A stretch of 64,000 bases of DNA, from positions 1 to 64,000 of the forward strand of contig QFOD01000021.1 of the NCBI GenBank assembly GCA_003241055.1, written 5' to 3'. This document shows positions 23,460 to 32,443 of this stretch, one piece after another (position 1 is the stretch's first letter; the number at the start of each line of letters is the position of its first letter). This DNA comes from Roseateles depolymerans (GTDB lineage Bacteria > Pseudomonadota > Gammaproteobacteria > Burkholderiales > Burkholderiaceae_C). The translations under genes and the position numbers were made by a program. The notes beneath the pieces were generated by a model. It was not told the origin of the DNA. It saw only the letters and a list, made by a program, of their open reading frames with translations, and did no database searches.

Positions 23460-24140
23460 ATGAGCACGACGAGCAATACCCCGAACGACCTGCTGGACCT
23501 GCTGGACAACAACAAGCGGTGGGCCCGTGATACCGAGCAGCGCGAGCCCGGCTTCTTTTCGCGCCTGCTGAAGCAGCAGACCCCGCAATACCTCTGGATA
23601 GGCTGTGCCGACAGCCGCGTGCCGGCCAACGAACTGGTGGACCTGCTGCCGGGCGAGCTCTTCGTGCATCGCAACGTGGCCAACGTCGTGGTGCACTCCG
23701 ACCTGAACTGCCTGTCGGTGATGCAGTTCGCGGTGGACCACCTCAAGGTCAAGCACATCATCATCGTGGGCCACAGCAACTGCGGTGGCGTGCAGGCGGC
23801 GCTCACCGATGCCCGCGTGGGCCTGGTGTCCAACTGGATACGCCATGTGCAGGACGTGCGCAATGACCATCAGGAATGGATCATGAGCCTGCCCGAGAGC
23901 CAGCGCGTCAATGCGCTGTGCGAGCTGAACGTGCTGGAGCAGGCGCGCAACGCCTGCCGCACGACGGTGGTTCAGGACGCCTGGGCGCGCGGCCAGGAGG
24001 TGGTGGTACACGGTTGGGTCTACGGCCTGCACAACGGCCTGCTGGAAGACCTGCAGATCACGGCCGACTGCGCCGAGGCCGTGGAGCCCGCCTTCAAGCG
24101 GGCCCTGGCCAAGGTCAAGCTGCGCTACGAACAGCGCTGA
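23460..24140 (+). CDS. can: Beta-class carbonic anhydrase
   Basis: This encodes 226 residues from the ATG at 23460; an upstream ATG at 23445 is possible. Zinc ligands are Cys49 (in G-C-A-D-S-R, with Asp51/Arg53), His105 and Cys108 (G-H-S-N-C-G-G). It hydrates CO2 to bicarbonate in the cytoplasm. Directly after ivd, it may supply bicarbonate for the biotin-dependent carboxylation that follows isovaleryl-CoA dehydrogenase in leucine catabolism, though the carboxylase genes are not here. That link is inferred. Confidence 0.93.
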   Translation: MSTTSNTPNDLLDLLDNNKRWARDTEQREPGFFSRLLKQQTPQYLWIGCADSRVPANELVDLLPGELFVHRNVANVVVHSDLNCLSVMQFAVDHLKVKHIIIVGHSNCGGVQAALTDARVGLVSNWIRHVQDVRNDHQEWIMSLPESQRVNALCELNVLEQARNACRTTVVQDAWARGQEVVVHGWVYGLHNGLLEDLQITADCAEAVEPAFKRALAKVKLRYEQR

Positions 24141-24159
24141 GCGCCCGGGGCCCGCGGCA

Positions 24160-24885
24160 TCAGGCCGGGCGGCGCGATCGCGGGGCGGTGACCCCGCCGA
24201 CGATGAAGTCCACCGTGTCGTCCACGAAGGCCTCGTAGGCGGCCTCATGGCCGGCCGTGACCGGTCCATGCGTGTGCAGCCACATCGCGAGCGCGTAGGT
24301 GCCGTGGTGATAGGCCAGGCTCATGCGGTCCTCCAGCGTCTGCGGCGGCAGGCTGCCCAGTGCGGGCTGAATCAGCGTCATGGACAGCCGGTAGCCCTCG
24401 GTCAGTGCCTCGGGCACCAGCGCGTGGAAATCCAGTTCCGGGTGGAAGAACACCTGGGCCAGCACGCGCACGAAATCAGCGCCCCAGGGTTCATCGCGCA
24501 CCGCGTCGGCCAGCACGCGGAAGGACTCGCCGATCACCGCATGCGGCTCGTCGGCCTTGCCCAGCCGGGCCAGCAGCCGCAGGCGCTCCAGCCTCAGCTG
24601 GTTGAGCCGCCGGATGCGCCGCGACAGCAGTGCGGCCAGCAGCCCTTCGCGCGACCCGAAGTGATAGCTGACCGCCGACACATTGCGCTGCCCGCTGGCC
24701 ACGCCCAGTTCGCGCAGCGACACCTTGTCCACGCCATGCCGGCTGAACTCGCGCTCGGCCACATCGAGGATCTGCCGGGCTGTCGGCGCCAGCGGGTCGT
24801 TCGGCGCAGCCACCGCACCGGGTGCTGCTGCCAGATCGCCGGGCGCCGTCGGGCGCGGGTCTTGGGGCAGGGAGCCGGAATCCAT
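24160..24885 (-). CDS. TetR-family transcriptional regulator
   Basis: This encodes 241 residues. After a Pro/Ala-rich leader of about 35 residues, a TetR helix-turn-helix runs from about 38 to 85 (I-L-D-V-A-E-R-E-F-S-R-H-G ... V-S-A-V-S-Y-H-F-G-S-R-E-G-L-L). The ligand domain is unassigned. It converges on the carbonic anhydrase gene. It lies near one of the branched-chain operators, so it is a positional candidate for their regulator, but nothing in the sequence confirms this. A separate palindrome about 112 bases upstream of its own start could be its operator. Confidence 0.85.
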   Translation of the reverse strand: MDSGSLPQDPRPTAPGDLAAAPGAVAAPNDPLAPTARQILDVAEREFSRHGVDKVSLRELGVASGQRNVSAVSYHFGSREGLLAALLSRRIRRLNQLRLERLRLLARLGKADEPHAVIGESFRVLADAVRDEPWGADFVRVLAQVFFHPELDFHALVPEALTEGYRLSMTLIQPALGSLPPQTLEDRMSLAYHHGTYALAMWLHTHGPVTAGHEAAYEAFVDDTVDFIVGGVTAPRSRRPA

Positions 24886-24996
24886 GGATGCAGTATTAAT
24901 TCGCCTGCATGATGGGGCTATCCCGCCGGCGACAGGCAGGCGTGTCCGGCCCCGGCTCCATTCACTGTAGACCTCGGCTCCTGGCCGTGGTTATGA

Positions 24997-25014
24997 CGAT
25001 CGCGCATGCGATCG
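24997..25014. promoter_or_regulatory. CGATCGC-N4-GCGATCG palindrome
   Basis: Perfect 7-base arms surround GCAT. It lies about 112 bases upstream of the TetR gene. It may be an autoregulatory TetR operator; no second copy was noticed. Confidence 0.35.
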
Positions 25015-25066
25015 CAACGAATGGATATTGGCGGAGGCGCCAAGCGTGAAGTAGTTGGCTTGGGTG

Positions 25067-25084
25067 ATTTGACCTGCGTCAAAT
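25067..25084. promoter_or_regulatory. FNR/CRP-family-like box
   Basis: ATTTGAC-CTGC-GTCAAAT has perfect 7-base arms with a 4-base spacer, the geometry of FNR/Anr/Dnr boxes (TTGAN-N4-NTCAA). It is about 170 bases upstream of the chemoreceptor start. No FNR-type regulator is in the window. Confidence 0.45.
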
Positions 25085-25252
25085 ATGATTCATGCAGTTG
25101 AATTACTTGCCCCGCCGGGGTGAGTGCTGTCCGGGAGCCGGTGCAGGCCACGACGCGCTGAGCGCGGGGGCCGGGCGCGCCGAGCCGCCCGACCTGCCTG
25201 CCGGCTTTCCTGTCCTGGCGGCGCAGGCTTCCTCTGCGTCCCTACCCAAGCC

Positions 25253-27238
25253 ATGACACACAGCCGACTGCGCAGCCTCAGTCTCGGTGCCCAATTGACG
25301 GGCGCCAACATCCTCATGACCGCCTTGCTGGTGGGGGCCTTCACCGTGGTGGTCTCGCTGGCCTTCACGCGCACGGTCGAGACCGAGTCCACCAGCGATC
25401 TGCAGATGCAGACCGATGTGCTGACCAGCATGATCAACGCGTCGGCCAAGGACCTGAAGGAGCGCGCAGGTGCGCTGGCCCAGGCCTACCAGTCCAGCCT
25501 GCACGGCGAACTGGAGGCGGGCAAGGGTGAGGTCGAGATCAAGGGCCGCGCGACCCCGGTGCTCATGCTGCACGGCAAGCCGGTGAACCTGGACTTCTCG
25601 GTGGTGGACGATTTCAGTGCTGCGACCGGCTCGGTGGCCACGCTGTTCGTGCGCAGCGGCGACGACTTCGTGCGCATCACCACCTCGCTGAAGAACGACA
25701 AGGGCGAGCGCGCGGTGGGCACGCTGCTGGACCGCGAGCATCCGGGCTACAAGGCCGTCAGCAGCGGCCAGCGCTTCGTCGGCGCCGCCACGCTGTTCGG
25801 CCGCAACTACATGACGCAGTACGACCCGGTGCTCGACGACAGCGGGCGGGTCATCGCGGTGCGTTTCGTGGGCCTGGATTTCACGCGGCTGATGGGCGAG
25901 ATCAAGCAGACCATCCGCGGCATGAAGATCGGCCAGACCGGCTACTTCTACGTGCTGGACGCCAAGCCCGGCAAGACCCTCGGCACGGCCCTGGTACACC
26001 CGACCAAGGAGGGCAACTCGCTGCTGGACGTGGCCGATGCGAACGGCGTGCCCTTCGTGAAGGACATGCTGGAGCGCAGGTCCGGCCAGCTGACCTATGC
26101 CTGGATCAACAAGGAGCGCAACGAGACCCAGCCGCGCGACAAGATCGTGGCGTTCCGCAGCGTCGACGACCTGAACTGGCTGATCTGCGGCGGCAGCTAT
26201 GTCGACGAGTTCACGGCCGGCGCGCGCGGCGTGCGCAACATGGTGCTGGGCATGGCCGCGGTGCTGCTGGCGCTGATGGCGGCGGTGTCCTACCTGGCCA
26301 TCCGGCGCCTGGTGAGCCGTCCGCTGCGCGAGGTGCAGCAGGCGGCCGAGGCCATCGCCGGGGGCGACCTGACCGTGCGCCTGCAATCCGGCCGCGGCGA
26401 CGAGGTGGGCCGCCTGATCGGCGCGATCAACCGGGTGGGCATCAACCTGACCGAGCTGGTCGAATCCGTGCGTCGCAACTCCGAGAACCTGGCCATGGCC
26501 AGCTCCGAGATCGCGCAGGGCAACCAGGACCTGTCCACCCGTACCGAAAGCCAGGCCGCCGCGCTGGAGCAGACCTCCTCCGCCATGCAGCAGCTGGGCG
26601 CGACCGTGCAGGAGAACGCCAGCTTCGCGCAGGATGGCGACCAGCGGGCCCGTCAGGCCTCCCAGGTGGCGCAGAAGAGCGGCGAGGTCATGGGACAGGT
26701 GGCGCTGACGATGAAGGACATCAGCGCGTCCAGCCGCCGCATCGCCGACATCACGAGCATCATCGACGGCCTGGCCTTCCAAACCAACATCCTCGCGCTG
26801 AACGCTGCCGTGGAGTCGGCCCGCGCCGGCGAGGCTGGCCGCGGCTTCGCGGTGGTGGCCACCGAGGTGCGCAGCCTGGCGGCCCGCAGTGCCGAGGCGG
26901 CCAAGGAGATCAAGTCCCTGATCGCGGCCAGCGTGGAGCGCGTGGAGGCCGGCTCGGCGCTGGTGGACCAGGCCGGTCAGACCATGGCCGAGCTGGGCGA
27001 CAGCATCCGCCAGGTCACCGAGGTGATGACCAGCATCAGCCAGGCCAGCCAGGAGCAGGCCACCGGCGTGGGCGAGGTGGGCACGGCGGTGGCGCAGATG
27101 GACCAGAGCACCCAGCAGAACTCGGCGCTGGTCGAGGAGATGGCCGCCGCCGCCAGCAGCCTGCGCAGTCAGGCGCAGACGCTGGTGCAGTCGGTCTCCA
27201 TGTTCAAGCTGCTGGGCAGCGACGCCGACCCGCGCTGA
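25253..27238 (+). CDS. Methyl-accepting chemotaxis protein with Cache-type sensor
   Basis: This encodes 661 residues from the ATG at 25253. A first membrane helix is at about 17-38. A periplasmic region of some 290 residues resembles a Cache_3-Cache_2 fusion (V-V-D-D-F-S-A-A-T-G-S-V-A-T-L-F ... G-Q-T-G-Y-F-Y-V-L-D). The second helix is at about 328-349, then HAMP, then the signalling domain with the hairpin tip I-I-D-G-L-A-F-Q-T-N-I-L-A-L-N-A-A-V. The C-terminus lacks a CheR-docking pentapeptide. Cache domains bind small ligands such as organic acids; the ligand is unknown. No ribosome site is obvious. Confidence 0.9.
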   Translation: MTHSRLRSLSLGAQLTGANILMTALLVGAFTVVVSLAFTRTVETESTSDLQMQTDVLTSMINASAKDLKERAGALAQAYQSSLHGELEAGKGEVEIKGRATPVLMLHGKPVNLDFSVVDDFSAATGSVATLFVRSGDDFVRITTSLKNDKGERAVGTLLDREHPGYKAVSSGQRFVGAATLFGRNYMTQYDPVLDDSGRVIAVRFVGLDFTRLMGEIKQTIRGMKIGQTGYFYVLDAKPGKTLGTALVHPTKEGNSLLDVADANGVPFVKDMLERRSGQLTYAWINKERNETQPRDKIVAFRSVDDLNWLICGGSYVDEFTAGARGVRNMVLGMAAVLLALMAAVSYLAIRRLVSRPLREVQQAAEAIAGGDLTVRLQSGRGDEVGRLIGAINRVGINLTELVESVRRNSENLAMASSEIAQGNQDLSTRTESQAAALEQTSSAMQQLGATVQENASFAQDGDQRARQASQVAQKSGEVMGQVALTMKDISASSRRIADITSIIDGLAFQTNILALNAAVESARAGEAGRGFAVVATEVRSLAARSAEAAKEIKSLIAASVERVEAGSALVDQAGQTMAELGDSIRQVTEVMTSISQASQEQATGVGEVGTAVAQMDQSTQQNSALVEEMAAAASSLRSQAQTLVQSVSMFKLLGSDADPR

Positions 27239-27249
27239 GCGGCGTCGCT

Positions 27250-27261
27250 CCCGCCGGCGGG
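27250..27261. terminator. Palindromic GC hairpin between convergent genes
   Basis: CCCGCCGGCGGG is a perfect 12-base palindrome between the stops of the chemoreceptor and M16 genes. There is no T-tract on either side; a bidirectional terminator is possible but weak. Confidence 0.3.
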
Positions 27262-27262
27262 G

Positions 27263-28690
27263 TCAGGGCTTGACCGCCTTGAACTCGCCGAAGGGCTTGA
27301 GCTGCTCGGCGATCTTCTCGGGGTCGCCCACCACCACCCAGCTCTGCTCGTCGGGGTTGAAGTACTTCTTGCCCATGGCCTGCACGTCGGCCGCGCTGAC
27401 CTTGGCGATGGCCGGCACGAACTGGCCCAGGAAGTCCGCCGGCAGGCCCACCAGCCAGTTGTTCGCCAGCTGGCCGGCCACCGAGCCCTGCAGCTGTGCG
27501 CCCACCAGGTAGCTGCCGGCCATGTAGCGCTTGTGCATCGCCAGCTCGGCCTCGGGCACGGGCTCGCTGCCGATGCGGCGGTACTCCTTGATGTATTCCG
27601 TCATCGCGGCGCCGGTCACGTCGTTGCGCACGTCGGCCCCGCCGCTGATGGCACCACCGGCCCGCCAGGACTGGGCGCCCGCCCGGGCGCCGTAGGTGTA
27701 GCCCTTGTCCTCGCGCAGGTTAAGGTTCACCCGGCTGGAGAAGCCGGTGCCGAGGATGGTGCTGGTCAGGCGCAGCGCCACCTGATCGGCGCCGCTGGCG
27801 GCCATGCCGGGGCGGCCCAGGCGCAGCGTGGACTGCACGCTGCCCGGCCGCTCCAGCAGCAGGTGCTGCACCGGCATCGTGGCGGGCGGCGCGGCCAGCT
27901 CGGGCAGGGGCGCGCCGCTGGCCTTCCAGCCGCCGAAGGCCTCACGGGCCAGCTTTAGCGCCGCTTCGGGCGTGATGCGGCCGGTGATGACCAGCAGGGC
28001 ATGGTCGGGCCGGATGCGGCGCGTGTGCTCGGCGCGCAGCGCCTCGGGCGTGACGGCGCCGATGGACGCCTCGGTCTCCTGTGTGTGGCCGTAGGCGTGC
28101 TCGCCGTAGATGGCCTGGTTCAGCGCCTTGGTGGCGCGGAAGGAAGGCTGCGAGCTGCTGGCCTTGAGCGCCTGCAGCGCATTGGTCTTGGCCAGCTGCA
28201 CCTCGCCGGCCGGGAAGGCCGGCTCGCGCACGATCTCGGCCAGCAGGCTCGCCATGCCGGTGGCGTGCGAGGCCAGCGCGTTGCCGGTGACGGTGATGCC
28301 GTCGTTGCTGGCGCTGGCGCCCACCGCGCCGCCCAGCGACTGGGCGGTCTCGGCGATCTGGCGCGAGCTGTGGCGCGCCGTGCCTTCGGTCAGGAGGCCG
28401 GCCAGCAGCTTGGCGCGGCCGGGCTCGCTGGCGGCATCGGCGCCAAAGCCGGCGCCGCGCAGGGCCAGCACGAAGTCCACGCGCGGAATGCCCGCGCGCG
28501 GCACCACCCAGACCTGCAGGCCGTTGGCCAGGGTCTGCTGGGTGATCTTGGGCACGCTCAGCGGCTTGTCCTTGCCGAAGGCCGGCAGCTCGGCCGGAAA
28601 CACCAGGGGCGCGGCCTGCGCGAGTCCGGCGGCCAGCAGTGCAGCGCCGAGCAGCAGCGGGCGCAAACGAGGGGTCAGGGCTTTCTTCAT
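27263..28690 (-). CDS. M16 family protein lacking the zinc motif (partner subunit)
   Basis: This encodes 475 residues with a signal peptide (A-L-L-A-A-G-L-A-Q-A-A near 26). It has the two-domain M16 fold and keeps the C-terminal substrate-gripping R/Y element (D-K-G-Y-T-Y-G-A-R-A). Where catalytic members have HxxEH it has none, reading A-G-F-G-A-D-A-A-S-E-P instead. It is probably the non-catalytic half of a heterodimer with the product of the gene 16 bases upstream, as in mitochondrial-processing-peptidase-like pairs. The complex would act in the periplasm. Confidence 0.88.
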   Translation of the reverse strand: MKKALTPRLRPLLLGAALLAAGLAQAAPLVFPAELPAFGKDKPLSVPKITQQTLANGLQVWVVPRAGIPRVDFVLALRGAGFGADAASEPGRAKLLAGLLTEGTARHSSRQIAETAQSLGGAVGASASNDGITVTGNALASHATGMASLLAEIVREPAFPAGEVQLAKTNALQALKASSSQPSFRATKALNQAIYGEHAYGHTQETEASIGAVTPEALRAEHTRRIRPDHALLVITGRITPEAALKLAREAFGGWKASGAPLPELAAPPATMPVQHLLLERPGSVQSTLRLGRPGMAASGADQVALRLTSTILGTGFSSRVNLNLREDKGYTYGARAGAQSWRAGGAISGGADVRNDVTGAAMTEYIKEYRRIGSEPVPEAELAMHKRYMAGSYLVGAQLQGSVAGQLANNWLVGLPADFLGQFVPAIAKVSAADVQAMGKKYFNPDEQSWVVVGDPEKIAEQLKPFGEFKAVKP

Positions 28691-28706
28691 GGCAGTCCTC
28701 CCGGCT

Positions 28707-30134
28707 TCAGGGCTTGGATGCTGCGGACGCAGCGGGGGCGGGCGGGGCCAGCATCGCGGCCGGCTTGCGGTCGATGACGGAGCGGTTGGCGCGGGTCAGG
28801 TAGGTGGTGGCCACGCGCTGAACGTCGGCCGAGGTGACGCCTGCAATCCAGCCGGGCACCTGGTTGACGACATGGGCATCGCCCCACAGCGCCTGCAGCT
28901 TGGCCAGGCGGTCGGCGCGGCGCAGGAACATCTCGAGGTCGTTGTTCCAGTCGGCCAGCAACGCGGTCTTGAGGTTGTTCAGCGTCGCGTCGTCGACGCC
29001 GTCCTTCACGATGCGGGCGATCTCCTCGTCCATGCCGGCCAGCAGCGCATCGGCCGAGCTGCTGGGCTTGTAGAGCGCGAACACGGTGAACAGGCTGGGG
29101 CCGTCGTATTCCCACACGCTGGTCAGGCCGTAGAGCGAGTCGAGGTTGAGCGCCAGCTCGCGGCCCTTGACCAGGCCCTGGTAGAGGCGCGAGGCATCAC
29201 CGCCGGCCAGCAACTGCCCCAGCACGGCGAACGGCGCCTGATCCTTGCTGCCGCGCTCGGGCAGCTTCCAGGCGGCGGCGATGGCGGGCACCTGGGCCAG
29301 CTTGTCGGCCTGCGTCAGGCGGCGCTCGGCGGTGTTCAGGCCTTCGCGGAAGTCGCTGGGTTTGGGCGCGGCACGCGCGGCGATCTTGCCGAAGTACTTC
29401 TCGGCCAGCGCAAAGCCCTGGGCGGGTGTGACGTCGCCAGCGATGGCGAGCACCGCGTTGTTGGGGCCGTAGAAATCGCGGTGGAAGGCGCGCACGTCGT
29501 CCAGATTGGCGTTCTCCAGGTCCACGAAGCTGCCGTAGCCGTCGTGCTTGTTGGCCCACTTGTCGAAGGCCAGCGCCGAGATGTCCAGCCACATGAAGCC
29601 GCCATAGGGCTGGTTCTGCACGTTGACGCGGATCTCCTCCTTCACCACGTCCTGCTGGTTCTTCAGCGTCGCGGGGTTGAAGTCCAGCGTCTTCATGCGG
29701 TCGGCCTCCAGCCACAACATGGCTTCCAGCGAGGACGAGGGCGCGGTCTCGATGTAGTTGGTGAAGTCCGGCCGGGTGGAGCCGTTGTTGTTGCCGCCGC
29801 CCGAGGTGATGACCTTGTCGAACACGCCCTTGGGCGCGGTGGGCGTGCCCTGGAACATCAGGTGCTCGAACAGGTGGGCGAAGCCGGTGCGGTTCTGCGG
29901 CTCCAGCCGCATGCCCACCTTGTAGACCACGCTGATGCCCACCGTGGGGCTGCTGGCGTCGGGGGAGATGACGACGGTCAGGCCATTGGCCAGCGTCTTC
30001 ACATGAACGGGAATCTGCCAGCGGTCGGCCTGCGCGGTGGCGCTGGCGGGCGCGGCCTGCACGGCGGGGCCGGTCAGCGCGAGGCAGGCGGCGGCGAGCA
30101 CGCCCAGCGCCGCGCGGCGGGTGGTCTGCAACAT
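28707..30134 (-). CDS. M16 zinc metallopeptidase, catalytic
   Basis: This encodes 475 residues with a signal peptide (cleavage near A-V-Q-A-A at about 28). The inverted zinc motif H-L-F-E-H is at 87-91 (F-A-H-L-F-E-H-L-M-F-Q-G-T), with the downstream zinc-ligand Glu at about 166-167 (V-V-K-E-E-I-R). It should be a periplasmic oligopeptide-degrading peptidase. It is first of a two-gene operon with the zinc-less M16 protein, 16 bases apart. Confidence 0.92.
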   Translation of the reverse strand: MLQTTRRAALGVLAAACLALTGPAVQAAPASATAQADRWQIPVHVKTLANGLTVVISPDASSPTVGISVVYKVGMRLEPQNRTGFAHLFEHLMFQGTPTAPKGVFDKVITSGGGNNNGSTRPDFTNYIETAPSSSLEAMLWLEADRMKTLDFNPATLKNQQDVVKEEIRVNVQNQPYGGFMWLDISALAFDKWANKHDGYGSFVDLENANLDDVRAFHRDFYGPNNAVLAIAGDVTPAQGFALAEKYFGKIAARAAPKPSDFREGLNTAERRLTQADKLAQVPAIAAAWKLPERGSKDQAPFAVLGQLLAGGDASRLYQGLVKGRELALNLDSLYGLTSVWEYDGPSLFTVFALYKPSSSADALLAGMDEEIARIVKDGVDDATLNNLKTALLADWNNDLEMFLRRADRLAKLQALWGDAHVVNQVPGWIAGVTSADVQRVATTYLTRANRSVIDRKPAAMLAPPAPAASAASKP

Positions 30135-30290
30135 GGGTCCTCCTGAGTGGAATCCGGCCCAGTGTCGGGCCTGGGGGCGGGGGTGTCAGAGGGCACATCG
30201 GGTTATTCCCAGGCCCGGGCGGCGGGCGCGGCGGCGGCGCGCGCCGGGCACCGACAATAGCGGGCAACTTTTCTTCCTGCCCTGAGCACC

Positions 30291-30533
30291 ATGAGCGATA
30301 CCCGTCCCCCGCTGCCCGACCACCTGAGCGTCGACCCGCGCAGCCCCCACCATGTGGCCGCCGTCTTCGAGTTCGACGTCGGCATCCGCTTCAACGGCAA
30401 GGAGCGCTTCGACGTCGAGGAATACTGCATCAGCGAAGGCTGGGTCAAGGTTCCCGCCGGCAAGACGCTGGACCGCAAGGGCCGCCCGCTGTGCATCAAG
30501 CTCAAGGGGCAGGTCGAGGCCTTCTACCGCTGA
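30291..30533 (+). CDS. DUF3297 family protein
   Basis: This encodes 80 residues. It matches the small DUF3297 family throughout: P-P-L-P-D-H-L-S-V-D-P-R-S-P-H-H, G-I-R-F-N-G, G-W-V-K-V, and the closing K-L-K-G-Q-V-E-A-F-Y. It is cytoplasmic and of unknown function. The hairpin-rich repeat begins 26 bases after its stop. Confidence 0.85.
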   Translation: MSDTRPPLPDHLSVDPRSPHHVAAVFEFDVGIRFNGKERFDVEEYCISEGWVKVPAGKTLDRKGRPLCIKLKGQVEAFYR

Positions 30534-30558
30534 GCGGTTTCGCGCCTCCCGGGCATTG

Positions 30559-30823
30559 GGGCCTGTTAACACTACGGCAGTAGGTCGCGAAGGCCGGCCG
30601 CCCGCGGCCAATCAAGGCGCAGCGCGCAGCCTGCATTGATATGCAGGCAAGTGCTGCAACGCCGAGTGGCCGCGGGCGGCCAGCCTTCCCTTCGGGTTGT
30701 GGCCAGAAAGCCCGCGCGCGGCCTTGCGAAGCCTCGCTTGGGGCCTACCCAAGCTTCGTTTCGCGCCTTGCTCGCGGGCTTTCTGGCCACAACGCGGCCT
30801 GCTACCGTAGTGTTAACAGGCCC
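30559..30823. repeat. 265-bp hairpin-rich element with terminal inverted repeats
   Basis: The ends are 19-base perfect inverted repeats (30559-30577 and 30805-30823; core GTTAACACTACGG). Inside are two long stem-loops. Stem A pairs 30590-30610 with 30667-30687 (20 of 21 match) and carries a small hairpin, GCCTGCAT-TGAT-ATGCAGGC, at 30629-30648. Stem B pairs 30696-30715 with 30774-30793 (20 of 20 match). No coding frame is supported. It looks like a MITE-type or other non-autonomous mobile element. I saw no clear target-site duplication. Confidence 0.8.
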
Positions 30824-30862
30824 TAGTACCCGGGGGGCGATGGATGGGCCGATGATGCCGGC

Positions 30863-32413
30863 ATGAAGCCGATCTGCTGGATGCCTGCCCTGGCCCTGCT
30901 GTCGCCGCTGGCCCTGGCCGGCGCTGGCGATCGATGGGTCAACGCCACCTCCCTGCTGTTGCGCGCCGAGGCATCGCCCACGGCCGCTGTGCTCGCCCGT
31001 CTCCAGCAGGGCAGCCGCGTGCGGCTGGTGACGCCCGCCGTGGGCGGTGGCGACTGGTGCATGGTCGAGGCCGGTGCCCGGCTGGCCTTCGTGGCCTGCC
31101 GCTACCTGAGTGAGCAGCCGGTGGCGCTGCCGCGCGCCGGCGAGGGCGGTGTACCGGCCGATCAGCGCTGGGTCGGGGGCAGTCAGCTGCTGCTGCGCGC
31201 CCAGCCCCGGGCCGATGCTGCCGTGCTGGCCCGGCTCCCCCTGAACGCGCCGCTGCGCCTGACCGGTCCCGATGCCGGCGCAGGCTACTGTCCGGTGCAG
31301 TTGCTGGAGGGTCAGGCCTTGTCCGGCTATACCGCCTGTCGCTACCTGCAGGCTGCGCCGCAGGACCTTGACGGGCTGAGCCGCCCGCAACTTCCCGACG
31401 GTGGCGACAACCCCGACTTCGATCCGGCACGCGCCTTCTGGATACAGCCCGACTGGGGGCTGCTGGCCCACTACGCGCGGCGGGTGGCCCAGCAGCGCGA
31501 GGCCCAGGGCGAGGCTGCACCGCGCGGCCCCGACGAGCAGCTCGAGCGCATGAAGGCCCGGCTCTCGGGCGAGCTGCTGACGGAAACGGAGGCGCCGACC
31601 GTGTGGCCGGCCTGGGACGATCTGCGCCAGGGGCCGGCGGATGGCGCCTCGGCTGCGCTGGCCTTGTGGAGCGAGGTCTTCATGGAGGCGGGCGGGCGCC
31701 GGGTGGCGGCCTTTGTGCGGGCCGTGCCCGCGTTGCCGCCGGCCGCTCCCTCCTGGTGGCGCAGCGAGGTCGAGCTGGCAGGCCCGGCTGAATCGCCCGC
31801 GGCGCTGGCCAGCCGTTTCGGCGCTCAGGTGCAGCGGCTGCACGAGTCGCTGCAGCCGGGCTCGCCCCATCGCGGCGAGGTGGCGCCCGGTACCCGCATC
31901 GACCGCCTGAACCGGCCGCTGCATCGCATCAGCCTGACGGCGGGCGAGCAACTGCACGACGAGCTGCGCCGCCCTGAGCTGGCCGCCGACGAGTGGGACC
32001 CCACCCGCGACTACAACTGCCCCGGATGGCAGCCCGGCTTCAGCCATGGCCAGGCCGACGCGGCCACCTACCGGCGCAACGGGTTCGAGCTGCCCGCCAC
32101 CCGCGGCCCCGCCACGCTGTTCCGCTTCTGGAGCAGCCGGCCGCTGCCGGCCGGCCCGGCGCGCTGGACCCGGCAGACGGCGGCGCTGGACCGCGAGGCC
32201 ACCGGCTTCGTCCGCGCCGAGCTGCGCAGCGTGGACCTCGACGGCGATGGCATCGCCGACCTGGTCTGGCTGCAGGCCACCGGCCGCGGCCCGGGTCATC
32301 TGGAGGGGCCGCCGGCGCATGACGACCCCTGGTTCCGCGCCTTGCTCGCCAATGTGGCCGGCCGCTGGCGACTGCTGGCGGTGGACAGCTTTTCCTACGG
32401 CTGCGGCTGCTGA
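30863..32413 (+). CDS. Exported protein with two SH3-like domains
   Basis: This encodes 516 residues with a signal peptide (cleavage near A-L-A-G-A at about 20). Two bacterial SH3-like repeats follow, at about 24-85 and 103-165; each has W-V-x-x-x-x-L-L-L-R-A-x-x-x-x-x-A-A-V-L-A-R-L and ends in a Cys-R-Y-L. The central and C-terminal region is unrecognised, apart from D-L-D-G-D-G-I-A-D-L-V-W near 454-465, which resembles FG-GAP or calcium-binding loops. The final residues are Y-G-C-G-C. It is probably periplasmic; function unknown. It starts 39 bases after the hairpin element. Confidence 0.7.
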   Translation: MKPICWMPALALLSPLALAGAGDRWVNATSLLLRAEASPTAAVLARLQQGSRVRLVTPAVGGGDWCMVEAGARLAFVACRYLSEQPVALPRAGEGGVPADQRWVGGSQLLLRAQPRADAAVLARLPLNAPLRLTGPDAGAGYCPVQLLEGQALSGYTACRYLQAAPQDLDGLSRPQLPDGGDNPDFDPARAFWIQPDWGLLAHYARRVAQQREAQGEAAPRGPDEQLERMKARLSGELLTETEAPTVWPAWDDLRQGPADGASAALALWSEVFMEAGGRRVAAFVRAVPALPPAAPSWWRSEVELAGPAESPAALASRFGAQVQRLHESLQPGSPHRGEVAPGTRIDRLNRPLHRISLTAGEQLHDELRRPELAADEWDPTRDYNCPGWQPGFSHGQADAATYRRNGFELPATRGPATLFRFWSSRPLPAGPARWTRQTAALDREATGFVRAELRSVDLDGDGIADLVWLQATGRGPGHLEGPPAHDDPWFRALLANVAGRWRLLAVDSFSYGCGC

Positions 32414-32443
32414 ACCCCAGCGCCTTGCCGGGCTTTGCGGCGG

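Larger units (their letters stand above)
24886..25252. other. Intergenic region between TetR and chemoreceptor genes
   Basis: These 367 bases hold no coding frame I would support. They are markedly more AT-rich than the genes around them and contain two palindromes (24997-25014 and 25067-25084), so they probably house divergent promoters. Confidence 0.6.

Noticed and set aside
30636..30866. Short frames inside the hairpin element
   Set aside because: They run through inverted-repeat sequence and have no start signals or protein-like pattern.
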